From positions 434,001 to 498,000 of the forward strand of contig NZ_WIXI01000051.1 in NCBI RefSeq assembly GCF_009617585.1: a DNA stretch of 64,000 bases, in the 5' to 3' direction. Under the pieces are notes generated by a model that saw only the letters and a program-made list of their open reading frames with translations, did not search any database and was not told the origin of the DNA. The DNA is from Endobacterium cereale. Its GTDB lineage: Bacteria; Pseudomonadota; Alphaproteobacteria; Rhizobiales; Rhizobiaceae. Below are positions 43,347 through 51,273 of this stretch, piece after piece. Both the position numbers and the translations under genes were made by a program. Position 1 is the stretch's first letter, and every line of letters starts with the position of its first letter.

Positions 43347-44336
43347 TCAGGTCAGTATGTGGTTGCTGCGCGAATGCCAGTCCCAGGCGGACCGGATGAT
43401 ATCGTCCAGCGTATATTGCGGCTGCCAACCGAGCACGGCCTTGGCCTTGTCGTTGTTGGCAACCAGCGTGGTGGAATCACCATCGCGACGGCCGACATAT
43501 TCCACCGGAAACGGTTTGCCGGAAACAGCTGAAATGGCGCCGAGCAGTTCTTTCACCGTCGTACCGGTGCCTGTCCCCAGATTAAGCTCAACGGTTTCGC
43601 CGCCGGCCAGCAGATAATCCACCGCCCGCACATGCGCATCGGCCAGATCCAGCACATGGATATAATCGCGCACACAGGTGCCGTCGCGCGTGTCGTAGTC
43701 ATCGCCAAACACTTTAAAGCCCTGGCGACGGCCGAGTGCTGCCTCGATGGCAAGCGGAATGGCATGGGTTTCCGGCGTATGCCACTCACCGATCCGGCCC
43801 TCGAAATCGGCACCGGCGGCGTTGAAATAGCGCAGCATCACCGACTTCAGCCCCTTGTATGTGCCGTAATCCTTCAGCGCCTGCTCGACGATAAATTTCG
43901 TGCGGCCATAAGGGTTTATCGGCGCCTGCTTGTGCGTTTCATCCATCGGCACGCTATCCGGCAGGCCGTAGGTGGCGCAGGTCGAGGAGAATACAAAAGC
44001 CTTCACCCCGGCATCCATGGCCGCCGACAGTAGGGTCAGCGCACCGATGACATTGTTGTCGTAGAAGGCGACCGGGTTTTTCACCGATTCCCCGACTTCG
44101 ATCAGCGCCGCAAAATGCAGCACGGCGTCGGGCTTATGCTTGGCAAACACCTCGTCGAGGCGCGCGCGGTCACGGATATCACCCTGTTCGAGCGGTCCCC
44201 ATTTGACGAATTCGGCATGACCATTGGAGAGGTTGTCGAAAACGATCGGCTCGTAACCCCTTTCCGCCAGAAGCAGGCAGTTGTGCGAACCGATATAGCC
44301 GGCACCGCCGACCACGAGCACTTTCTTCTTCGACAT
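43347..44336 (-). CDS. galE: UDP-glucose 4-epimerase
   Basis: The 329-residue SDR enzyme begins MSKKKVLVVGGAGYIGSHNC (NAD-binding GxxGxxG), has SSTCATYG and the catalytic Tyr143/Lys147 pair in NPYGRTKF, and the typical YFNAAGADFEGRIGEWH. It interconverts UDP-glucose and UDP-galactose for exopolysaccharide and LPS. ATG 44336 follows GAGGTG; the frame is open to 44393 without a ribosome site. It leads a three-gene unit with gloA and ung. Confidence 0.95.
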   Translation of the reverse strand: MSKKKVLVVGGAGYIGSHNCLLLAERGYEPIVFDNLSNGHAEFVKWGPLEQGDIRDRARLDEVFAKHKPDAVLHFAALIEVGESVKNPVAFYDNNVIGALTLLSAAMDAGVKAFVFSSTCATYGLPDSVPMDETHKQAPINPYGRTKFIVEQALKDYGTYKGLKSVMLRYFNAAGADFEGRIGEWHTPETHAIPLAIEAALGRRQGFKVFGDDYDTRDGTCVRDYIHVLDLADAHVRAVDYLLAGGETVELNLGTGTGTTVKELLGAISAVSGKPFPVEYVGRRDGDSTTLVANNDKAKAVLGWQPQYTLDDIIRSAWDWHSRSNHILT

Positions 44337-44510
44337 CGACACCTCGAGGTTTTCCGTTGAGTGTTGCGGCGCAATATAATGAGCAAGGCTCAAATATCCA
44401 GTACGGTAATCCCATCACAAAAGTGGAGCATCACGGAAAAGAATTGCGACCTGCGGCCCAACCGAATATCGTCGCGCCGACTGTTTCAGTATCATGCCCA
44501 TGGAAATAAA

Positions 44511-44873
44511 ATGCGCGTCGTTTTTCTCTGTCTCGGATGGTTTTTCGTCGCGCTCGGCGTGATCGGAGCATTCCTGCCGGTCATGCCGACGACGCCGTTC
44601 CTGTTGCTGGCAGTTGCCTGCTTCACCCGTTCGTCGCCGCGCATGAAAGCATGGCTGCTGAACCACAAGAATTTTGGTCCGCCATTGAGGAATTGGCAGG
44701 AACATGGCGGCATTTCTCGCCGCGCAAAAATCATGGCCATCTGTCTGATGGCGGCCAGCTATGCGGGCTTCTGGTTCGGCAGCCATCCGGCGCCGTGGCT
44801 GGCCGTGCTGGTCGCCGCCATCATGCTCGGCTCGTCCGCCTTCATCATCACCCGGCCGGATGGCCGCACCTGA
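44511..44873 (+). CDS. DUF454 (YbaN-like) inner-membrane protein
   Basis: The 120-residue protein has the DUF454 signature: an N-terminal helix with LCLGWFFVALGVIGAFLPVMPTTPFLLLA, then CFTRSSPRMKAWLLNHKNFGPPLRNWQEHGGISRRAK, and two C-terminal helices. Function is unknown. ATG 44511 has GGAAAT upstream. It is 24 bp ahead of the IsdG-type monooxygenase and 380 bp ahead of hutX on the same strand, so it may belong to a haem-utilisation operon. Confidence 0.85.
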   Translation: MRVVFLCLGWFFVALGVIGAFLPVMPTTPFLLLAVACFTRSSPRMKAWLLNHKNFGPPLRNWQEHGGISRRAKIMAICLMAASYAGFWFGSHPAPWLAVLVAAIMLGSSAFIITRPDGRT

Positions 44874-44897
44874 ACACAACATTTGAGGAGATCACCA

Positions 44898-45242
44898 ATG
44901 TATATCGCTATGAACCGTTTTCGTGTCGTCCCGGGCTTCGAAGAAACCTTCGAGGAGATCTGGAGAAACCGCGAGCGCCACCTCTCCACCCTGCCCGGTT
45001 ATCTCGAATTCCACATGCTGAAAGGCCCAAAGGCGGAAGACCATACGCTGTATGCCTCGCATACCGTCTGGGAAAGCCAGGAGCATTTTGTCGCCTGGAC
45101 GAAGTCGGAACAGTTCCGCGCCGCCCATGCCAATGCCGGAGCCAATCGCGGCAAGGTCGAATATCTGTCCGGCCCGCATTTCGAGGGTTTTGAAGTCATC
45201 ATCCACGAAGACAAGACCGGCGCCCGCGCCGAAGTCGCCTGA
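44898..45242 (+). CDS. IsdG/HmuQ-type haem-degrading monooxygenase
   Basis: The 114-residue ABM-fold protein has Asn6, Trp67 and His77, the three residues that form the active site of IsdG-family haem oxygenases, in YIAMNRFRV, FVAWTKS and RAAHANA. It would open haem in the cytoplasm to free iron. ATG 44898 follows TTGAGGAGA. hutX starts 11 bp downstream, strengthening the haem assignment over a generic antibiotic-monooxygenase-like protein. Confidence 0.85.
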   Translation: MYIAMNRFRVVPGFEETFEEIWRNRERHLSTLPGYLEFHMLKGPKAEDHTLYASHTVWESQEHFVAWTKSEQFRAAHANAGANRGKVEYLSGPHFEGFEVIIHEDKTGARAEVA

Positions 45243-45253
45243 GGTTTGTGTTG

Positions 45254-45778
45254 ATGGACGCTGAAGTTGAAAACAGCACCGAACGACGCGCCCGCTCTAC
45301 TGCGGCTCTGGCCGAAAAGCCGGACGGCGTGGTTGAGGCAATCGCCGGCATTGCACAGGTGACACCGGCGGAAATCCTTGAAATCCTGCCGGAAGGCGCT
45401 GCCGTCATCGCGGCAAAGGAAGAGTTCGCAGCAATCTGGACCGACCTCACTGCGTGGGGAAAAGTCCTGTTCATCGTTCACACCGAGGATATCGTGCTGG
45501 AAGCCGAAGGTTCGTTGCCGGAAGGCTCGGAAGGCCATGGCTGGTTCAACATCCATGGCGACAGCCCGATCGGCGGCCACATCAAAAAGGACAACTGCGC
45601 CTCGGTGACCTTTGTCGACCGCGCCTTCCACGGGCGTCGTTCGTGTTCCGTCTGGTTCATGAACGCCAAGGGATCGGCCATGTTCAAGGTGTTCGTCCGT
45701 CGCGATGAAAACCGCGAACTGATCGGTGAGCAGCTGAAAAAATTCGAGGCACTGCGCGACAGCTATAAAACGCAGTGA
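45254..45778 (+). CDS. hutX: HutX-type cytosolic haem carrier
   Basis: The 174-residue protein matches the HutX/HuvX family: EILEILPEGAAVIAAKEEFAAIW, GKVLFIVHTEDIVLEAEGSLP and RRSCSVWFMNAKGSAMFKVFVRRD. These proteins bind haem and pass it to degrading enzymes. ATG 45254 is preferred over GTG 45248. It is the last gene of the putative three-gene haem operon, followed by a 12-bp stem hairpin. Confidence 0.88.
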   Translation: MDAEVENSTERRARSTAALAEKPDGVVEAIAGIAQVTPAEILEILPEGAAVIAAKEEFAAIWTDLTAWGKVLFIVHTEDIVLEAEGSLPEGSEGHGWFNIHGDSPIGGHIKKDNCASVTFVDRAFHGRRSCSVWFMNAKGSAMFKVFVRRDENRELIGEQLKKFEALRDSYKTQ

Positions 45779-45784
45779 CAAAAC

Positions 45785-45821
45785 CCCACCCGGTCCGGCC
45801 GGACCTCCAGGACCGGGTGGG
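45785..45821 (+). terminator. hairpin after hutX
   Basis: A perfect 12-bp stem CCCACCCGGTCC/GGACCGGGTGGG with a 13-nt loop starts 7 bp after the hutX stop; no T-run follows. Confidence 0.55.
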
Positions 45822-45917
45822 CGCCACAGCCAAATTGTACAAAAACAAGAAATACAAATACAGGTTGAGACAAGGATTGCGTGAAAGGGTTTGAGGACAA
45901 CCTCAGGGAGACCCGTG

Positions 45918-46679
45918 ATGACGTCTGTTGGATCCGCTTATGATTTTTATGTCGCAACCCGGCATTTGCGGGCAGGCGATCCGACGCCCCCCGGCGCCGG
46001 CAATACATTCTCTGACGTCATGCAGGAAAACGATCCGGCCATCGACGCCGAGAATAGCGAGGGCACACCGTTCATCGTGAGTTTTCAGGACAAGCTTTAT
46101 AATCTCGGCAAAATCACCTTGCACAAGATGCCGGATTCAGCACGGATCAACGTGGCGGAACTGCCTGAAGATAAATACCAAAGCTTCATGGAGAACGACA
46201 AGCAGCATCTCGATGTGCGTGAAAAAGGACTTGAGCGCAGGTACTCATCCAGACCTGAGCTCCCGGAAAATGACCCGCGAACGAAGACATATGCAACAAT
46301 CGTCGTTGGTGGCAGGGTCATTGCAACGATAGACAATCAAGGCTGCATCGGCGGTCATGATGCCGCAATCGCTCGACTTAACGGGCGTTTACCGGACGAG
46401 GTGAATGGCACCAATGGCCCCGCGTTGGCAAAAGCACGTGCAGAGGCTGCTGTCGCCATTCTGGGCGGTCGCATTGTCATATCATCGACCGCGATCAGCC
46501 AACCGCAATTCAATGCACTACCGTCGCTGGATGCGCTTGAAACGCTGATCGATTACGACGCCATGAAAAACGATCCTGATTTCCAGCAACTCGAAAAGAT
46601 GCGTGAAAACTACCGACAGATCGAACTGGACCGCGCGACCTATCTGGCAAAACAGCAGGCGGAACAGCCTGTAGCCTGA
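45918..46679 (+). CDS. hypothetical protein, 253 aa
   Basis: I do not recognise a family. The protein is soluble, with no signal or membrane segment. It opens MTSVGSAYDFYVATRHLRAG, has a central IVVGGRVIATIDNQG strand pair followed by GCIGGHDAAIARLNG, and ends in a charged helix (LEKMRENYRQIELDRATY). ATG 45918 follows CAGGGAGA. Composition appears less GC-rich than flanking genes, which may reflect transfer. No operon partner is evident. Confidence 0.7.
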   Translation: MTSVGSAYDFYVATRHLRAGDPTPPGAGNTFSDVMQENDPAIDAENSEGTPFIVSFQDKLYNLGKITLHKMPDSARINVAELPEDKYQSFMENDKQHLDVREKGLERRYSSRPELPENDPRTKTYATIVVGGRVIATIDNQGCIGGHDAAIARLNGRLPDEVNGTNGPALAKARAEAAVAILGGRIVISSTAISQPQFNALPSLDALETLIDYDAMKNDPDFQQLEKMRENYRQIELDRATYLAKQQAEQPVA

Positions 46680-46689
46680 GGCCGGCGAC

Positions 46690-46920
46690 CTACATCGCCG
46701 GCACCCATTTCCACAACACTGCCTCGCGCCGTTCGGGGTAATATTTGAACTCGCATTCGAAGCGGCGTCCAAAGGCTTCCGCTGCTTTCAATGCTGCCTC
46801 GCTCGGCGGGTTCATGCCCGTGCCCGGTGCAAACCAGTCCTCCAGCAGATCATCGGGAATATAGATCCCCACCCTCAGCGGCAGTATTTCCAGCGTTCGG
46901 GCAAGCTCGTCCGGCGGCAT
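46690..46920 (-). CDS. hypothetical protein, 76 aa
   Basis: A small soluble protein beginning MPPDELARTLEILPLRVGIY and ending YYPERREAVLWKWVPAM. The ATG at 46920 follows an ideal AAGGAGAACGCG ribosome site, which sets the start inside a longer open frame reaching 46980. It converges with the 253-aa gene (10-bp gap). No family is recognised. Confidence 0.65.
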   Translation of the reverse strand: MPPDELARTLEILPLRVGIYIPDDLLEDWFAPGTGMNPPSEAALKAAEAFGRRFECEFKYYPERREAVLWKWVPAM

Positions 46921-46987
46921 CGCGTTCTCCTTCGAAAATCTCAAGGTCACGGGGTCTGCTGCGGCAGAGTAACGGATCATGGGCCGA

Positions 46988-47173
46988 TCAGGAAGGCCGA
47001 TGCTCCGGCTTGCCCTTGTGCTTGGTGGAGGCGAAATCCACCAATTCCTTTTCCGTCATGGATTTCTCCATGCTTTTCGAAGCGCCTTTCAGGTCCTTCT
47101 TCTTGGTTTCGCCGCGCTTGGCGGACAAGGCCGCACCGGCGGCCTTCTGCTGTGCTTTCGAGACTGCGGGCAT
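46988..47173 (-). CDS. DUF3008 small basic protein
   Basis: The 61-residue protein begins MPAVSKAQQKAAGAALSAKR and is Lys/Ala-rich, as in DUF3008 proteins, which are short stress-associated basic proteins of Rhizobiales. Its upstream region carries a GGAAC-N17-TGTT element on the minus strand (47221-47246), fitting the RpoE2 promoter form GGAAC-N18/19-TT. It is divergent from the 72-aa gene. Confidence 0.82.
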   Translation of the reverse strand: MPAVSKAQQKAAGAALSAKRGETKKKDLKGASKSMEKSMTEKELVDFASTKHKGKPEHRPS

Positions 47174-47220
47174 TTTTTAAACTCCCTGCTGGTGACGGCA
47201 CCATTTGCGCCTGCATGTCC

Positions 47221-47246
47221 AACAGGCAAAGAGCGATGGAAGTTCC
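47221..47246 (-). promoter_or_regulatory. RpoE2/EcfG-like promoter upstream of the DUF3008 gene
   Basis: Minus strand: GGAAC, 17 nt, TGTT (one mismatch to CGTT), located about 50-75 bp upstream of the DUF3008 start codon. It lies back to back with an element on the plus strand at 47275. Confidence 0.5.
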
Positions 47247-47274
47247 GAAAATCGATGCCTGATGTGAGCGGTTT

Positions 47275-47300
47275 GGAACCGCAGCCAGTCGCCGCGGGTT
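47275..47300 (+). promoter_or_regulatory. RpoE2/EcfG-like promoter upstream of the 72-aa gene
   Basis: Plus strand: GGAAC, 17 nt, GGTT (one mismatch to CGTT), ending 33 bp before the ATG at 47334. Confidence 0.5.
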
Positions 47301-47333
47301 GTCTGTCGAACACAAACCCGAAAGGCCATCGCC

Positions 47334-47552
47334 ATGGACAAGCTCGACCAGAACCAGAAACTCGACCAGTCGATCGAAAAGGAACAGCTGGACACCACCA
47401 ATCCGGAAGCACTGCGCGAAGCCGCCCGGCTCGGCACGATCGACACGTTCCTCGTCAAATCCGACCTTGAAGATGTCGATCAGCGTGAAAGTGAAGACGG
47501 CGATGACGGCCGTCCCAGCCCGTTGGCCAATGCCGACAATCCTGAGAAGTGA
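47334..47552 (+). CDS. hypothetical small acidic protein, 72 aa
   Basis: A very acidic, hydrophilic protein: MDKLDQNQKLDQSIEKEQLD at the start, a short helix EALREAARLGTIDTFLV, and an Asp/Glu-rich tail (KSDLEDVDQRESEDGDDG). Such composition is common in stress-induced, partly disordered proteins. No ribosome site stronger than AAAGG is visible, and the stress-type promoter lies just upstream. Family unknown. Confidence 0.6.
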   Translation: MDKLDQNQKLDQSIEKEQLDTTNPEALREAARLGTIDTFLVKSDLEDVDQRESEDGDDGRPSPLANADNPEK

Positions 47553-47576
47553 CCGATCGCCAAACGCCGCTTTCGG

Positions 47577-47601
47577 GGAACCTGAGAGCGGCGAAACTGT
47601 T
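47577..47601 (+). promoter_or_regulatory. RpoE2/EcfG-like promoter upstream of the nucleotidyltransferase-phosphoesterase pair
   Basis: GGAAC, 16 nt, TGTT (one mismatch), ending 28 bp before the ATG at 47630. Confidence 0.5.
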
Positions 47602-47629
47602 GTCCCGCGCAACATTCTGGAGGAAACGC

Positions 47630-48553
47630 ATGAACGCCCAAAAGAAGGCAGTGCAGGATCAGGCGCTGGCAGACATTCGCAATACGGCGGAGGCTCCGGA
47701 GCAGAAAGCCGGTTCGCGACGGGCGGAGACCCGTATCTCGGCTGACGAACATGCCGGCAATGAAATGAATATCGAAGCCAAGGCTTCGCCCACGCTCGCC
47801 GATGCCGAGGCGGAAGCCTTCGCGGCGGAAGTGATTGAAGAGCTTGTTGCCTGCCACATCCCGTTTCTCGTCGCCGGAACATTTGCTGTCAGCGCCTATA
47901 CCGGTATTTCGCGTCCCACCAAGGATCTCGACATCTTCTGCAAGGCTGGCGATTACGCCCGTATCCTCGCCCATTTCAAATCGAAGGGTTTTGAAGTGGA
48001 AGTCGAGGATGACCGCTGGCTCGGCAAGGTCAAGCGCGGCCGGCATTTTCTCGACGTCATCTTTGCCGGCTCGAACGGCACGATGCCGATCGGCGATCTC
48101 TGGCTGGATAATGCCCGCCAGATGGAAATGCACGGCCATAATGTCCGCGTCATCGCACCGACCGAACTGATCTGGTCGAAATGTTTCGTGCAGCTGCGAC
48201 ACCGCTATGATGGTGCCGATGTCGTGCATGTCATCCTCAAAGCCCATGACCAGATCGATTGGGAACGCCTGCTTGGCCATATGGAAGTGCATTGGGAAGT
48301 GCTGCTCATTCACCTCATGAACTTCCGCTGGATCTATCCGACTGAGCGCGACAAGGTGCCGGCATGGCTAATGGACGAGCTTCTCGACCGTCTCGCCGCC
48401 CAGCGCCAGCTGCCGCCGCCGCAGATGAAGATTTGTCGGGGTCGCATGTTCTCGCGCATCGATTTCGAAATTGACGTCAAGGAATGGGGTTTTGCCGATG
48501 TGGGCGGCGAAGGCGAAATGCGTGACGAAACCCAGGAAGGAGCATTGCCGTGA
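47630..48553 (+). CDS. nucleotidyltransferase-fold protein
   Basis: The 307-residue protein has an Ala/Glu-rich N-terminal 70 residues, then a minimal nucleotidyltransferase core: FLVAGTFAVSAYTGISRPTKDLDIF, the G-[ST]-x10-DxD pattern, and a third acidic site in RHFLDVIFAG. The layout recalls AbiEii/MNT-like enzymes. The substrate is unknown. ATG 47630 follows GGAGGAA; the frame is open to 47549. Its stop overlaps the start of the phosphoesterase gene (GTGA), so the two proteins are probably made together. Confidence 0.83.
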   Translation: MNAQKKAVQDQALADIRNTAEAPEQKAGSRRAETRISADEHAGNEMNIEAKASPTLADAEAEAFAAEVIEELVACHIPFLVAGTFAVSAYTGISRPTKDLDIFCKAGDYARILAHFKSKGFEVEVEDDRWLGKVKRGRHFLDVIFAGSNGTMPIGDLWLDNARQMEMHGHNVRVIAPTELIWSKCFVQLRHRYDGADVVHVILKAHDQIDWERLLGHMEVHWEVLLIHLMNFRWIYPTERDKVPAWLMDELLDRLAAQRQLPPPQMKICRGRMFSRIDFEIDVKEWGFADVGGEGEMRDETQEGALP

Positions 48554-49329
48554 CCGACGACGCTATCCACCAGAGCGCCAACAATCCACCGCAGGATCTG
48601 GCTGAGAACCAACCGGTGCACAAACCGCTGCGCATCGCAGCCGTCGCCGATCTGCATGTGAAGGAGAACGGCAGCCAGTCCTACAAGGAACTGTTTGCAG
48701 AAATCTCCTCGAAGGCCGACGTGCTGGTCATGGCGGGCGATCTCACCGATCTCGGCAAGCCCAAGGAAGCGGAACTGCTGGCATCGGATCTGCGCAGTTG
48801 CACCATTCCGGTCGTCGGCGTGCTCGGCAATCATGATTACGAATGCGGCGCTGTCGATGAGGTCAGGGAAATCCTGAAGGATGCCGGTGTGCACCTTCTG
48901 GAAGGTCAGGCGGTGGAAATCGGCGGCGTCGGTTTTGCCGGCGTCAAGGGGTTTGCCGGCGGTTTTGGCCGCCACATGCTTGGCTCCTTCGGCGAACCGG
49001 CGATCAAGGCCATGGTGGCGGAAAGCGTGGAGGAATCCATGCGGCTGGAAAATGCGCTCCGGCAGGTTCGCTCGCACCGCGCCATGGTGGTGCTTCATTA
49101 CGCGCCAATCCCTGAAACCGTGGCCGGAGAACCCGAGGCCATCTATCCCTTCCTCGGCTCGTCACGGCTGGCGGAAACGATCGACCGTTTCCCGGTGTCG
49201 GCCGTCGTACATGGCCACGCCCATCGCGGCACCTATCAGGGCAAGACCCCCGGCGGCGCACCCGTTTACAACGTCGCAGCCCATATCGAAAAACCGACGG
49301 GACGGCCTTACGCGCTCCTGGAATTGTAG
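48550..49329 (+). CDS. metallophosphoesterase (calcineurin-like)
   Basis: The 259-residue protein carries the metal-binding blocks in order: IAAVADLHV (DxH), VMAGDLTDLG (GDLxD), VLGNHDYECG (GNHD), VVLHYAPIP and VVHGHAHRG (GHxH). It would hydrolyse phosphodiesters or monoesters. The GTG start at 48550 overlaps the nucleotidyltransferase stop by 4 bp. Pairing of a transferase and a hydrolase suggests opposed addition/removal of a phosphoryl or nucleotidyl group; this is inference. Confidence 0.87.
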   Translation: MTDDAIHQSANNPPQDLAENQPVHKPLRIAAVADLHVKENGSQSYKELFAEISSKADVLVMAGDLTDLGKPKEAELLASDLRSCTIPVVGVLGNHDYECGAVDEVREILKDAGVHLLEGQAVEIGGVGFAGVKGFAGGFGRHMLGSFGEPAIKAMVAESVEESMRLENALRQVRSHRAMVVLHYAPIPETVAGEPEAIYPFLGSSRLAETIDRFPVSAVVHGHAHRGTYQGKTPGGAPVYNVAAHIEKPTGRPYALLEL

Positions 49330-49362
49330 CACGCGATTTTTTAGCGATTGGCCTCGAAAGGC

Positions 49363-49387
49363 GGAACCTCGGGGCCGATCCGCCGTT
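49363..49387 (+). promoter_or_regulatory. EcfG/RpoE2-type promoter of treZ-treY
   Basis: GGAAC, 16 nt, CGTT: an exact match to the general-stress consensus, ending 32 bp before the treZ start at 49420. Trehalose synthesis is a known output of this response in rhizobia. Confidence 0.75.
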
Positions 49388-49419
49388 GAGGGCATCGACA
49401 ATCACATCGGGGATTTTTG

Positions 49420-51273
49420 ATGCCAGCTGCCGACATCGCGAACGAATTCCGAACCTTTCCAAAGACATGGGGCGCCGAATATGTCGCTGCCGGTGAAGTG
49501 CGTTTTCGCCTATGGGCACCGGGCCAGAAAGACGTTCAACTGCGTTTGAATGGCAAGGATACGCCGATGACGGCAGACCGCGACGGCTGGTTCGAGATCC
49601 TTGCCACCGGTGTTGAACCGGGGGCCGAATACCAGTTCGTTCTGGACGACGGCCTTGCCATTGCAGACCCCGCCTCCCGCGCCCAGAAAGGCGACGTGCA
49701 CGGCCCATCCCTTGTCGTCGATCCGACCGATTATCCGTGGCACGTGACCAAATGGATCGGTCGCCCCTGGGAAGAAGCGGTCATCTACGAACTGCATATC
49801 GGCACCTTTACCGCGGATGGCACCTTCCGGTCGGCAATCGAACGCCTGCCTTACCTGAAAAAACTCGGTATCACCGCTGTCGAAATCATGCCCGTCGCCC
49901 AGTTCGGCGGCACCAGAGGTTGGGGTTATGACGGTGTGCTGCTCTATGCGCCGCACAGCGCCTACGGCCCGCCGGAGGACTTCAAGGCCTTTGTCGACGC
50001 CGCCCATGAACACGGCCTGATGGTCCTGCTCGATGTCGTTTACAATCACTTCGGCCCGGACGGAAATTACCTACCGGCCTGCGCGCCCGAATTCTTTCAT
50101 CCCGACACGCCCACCCCATGGGGCGCGGCAATCGCCTACGACAAGCCGGCCGTGCGCAGCTTCTTTCTCGACAACGCGCTCTACTGGCTGGAGGAATTCA
50201 ACCTCGACGGCCTACGCTTCGACGCCGTCGACCAGATCCGTGATGAAAGCGAAAGACATTTTCTGCTTGAGGTCGCGGAACGGATTCGCGCCGAAAACCC
50301 CGGACGGCACATTCACCTCACCACTGAGGACAATCGCAACATCACCTCCCTGCACGAACGCGGCGAGGATGGCTCTGTGCCGCACCATACCGGTGAATGG
50401 AACGACGATTTTCACAACGTCATCCATGTCATCGCCACGGGCGAGACCGACGCCTATTACAAGGATTTTGCGAAAGACCCGCACAAACACCTTGCCCGCG
50501 TGCTGGCCGAAGGGTTTGCCCATCAGGGCGAGGTCGCCGCATCGACCGGCAAAAAACGCGGCAGCATCAGCACGCATCAGCCGCCGACGGCATTTATCGA
50601 TTTCATCCAGAACCACGATCAGGTCGGCAACCGCGCTCTCGGCGAGCGTCTGCTGACGCTGGCAGGTGAAGACAAGGTGAAGGCCCTCATGACCGTTCTT
50701 CTGCTCTCCCCGCATATCCCGCTTCTGTTCATGGGCGAGGAATTTGGCGAGGACCATCCTTTTCTGTTCTTCACCGATTTCCACGGCGATCTCGCCAAGA
50801 TCGTGCGCGAAGGACGGCGCAAGGAATTCGCCGGTCATGCCGGTTTCCGCGACGGTGAAGGCGATACGTCCGATATTCCCGATCCCAACGCGAAAAAGAC
50901 ATTGGATGCCTGCAAGCTCGACTGGGACAAGCTGGAAACCGACATCGGCCGCAACTGGACCGGCTTTGTCGAAGACATGCTGACGCTGCGTCGGGAAAAA
51001 ATCGTGCCACTGCTCGGCGAGGCACGCGGCCACGCCGGCAAGGTATTGAAGGTCGATGGCGGCACGATCGCCGTCAGCTGGAAGCTCTGTAATGCCACCC
51101 TGTCGATGGCGGCCAACCTGTCGGACGAGGCGTCATCCCAGCCGGACCTTGCCGGCCAGATCATCCACGAAACCACCAGCGGCAAGGCCGGCAACAAGGC
51201 CGGTGCCAATGATGGACTGTTGCCGCCATGGAGTGTGGTGGTCTCGATCGACGGTACAGAGGGCAAGAACTGA
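49420..51273 (+). CDS. treZ: malto-oligosyltrehalose trehalohydrolase
   Basis: The 617-residue GH13 enzyme has an N-terminal beta domain (RFRLWAPGQKDVQLRL) and a TIM barrel with FNLDGLRFDAVDQI (nucleophile Asp), HLTTEDNRN (acid Glu) and IQNHDQVGNRA (Asp). It releases trehalose from maltooligosyl-trehalose made by TreY. ATG 49420 follows GGGG; the TTG one codon earlier is rejected. Its stop overlaps the treY ATG by one base (TGATG), indicating coupling. Confidence 0.95.
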   Translation: MPAADIANEFRTFPKTWGAEYVAAGEVRFRLWAPGQKDVQLRLNGKDTPMTADRDGWFEILATGVEPGAEYQFVLDDGLAIADPASRAQKGDVHGPSLVVDPTDYPWHVTKWIGRPWEEAVIYELHIGTFTADGTFRSAIERLPYLKKLGITAVEIMPVAQFGGTRGWGYDGVLLYAPHSAYGPPEDFKAFVDAAHEHGLMVLLDVVYNHFGPDGNYLPACAPEFFHPDTPTPWGAAIAYDKPAVRSFFLDNALYWLEEFNLDGLRFDAVDQIRDESERHFLLEVAERIRAENPGRHIHLTTEDNRNITSLHERGEDGSVPHHTGEWNDDFHNVIHVIATGETDAYYKDFAKDPHKHLARVLAEGFAHQGEVAASTGKKRGSISTHQPPTAFIDFIQNHDQVGNRALGERLLTLAGEDKVKALMTVLLLSPHIPLLFMGEEFGEDHPFLFFTDFHGDLAKIVREGRRKEFAGHAGFRDGEGDTSDIPDPNAKKTLDACKLDWDKLETDIGRNWTGFVEDMLTLRREKIVPLLGEARGHAGKVLKVDGGTIAVSWKLCNATLSMAANLSDEASSQPDLAGQIIHETTSGKAGNKAGANDGLLPPWSVVVSIDGTEGKN

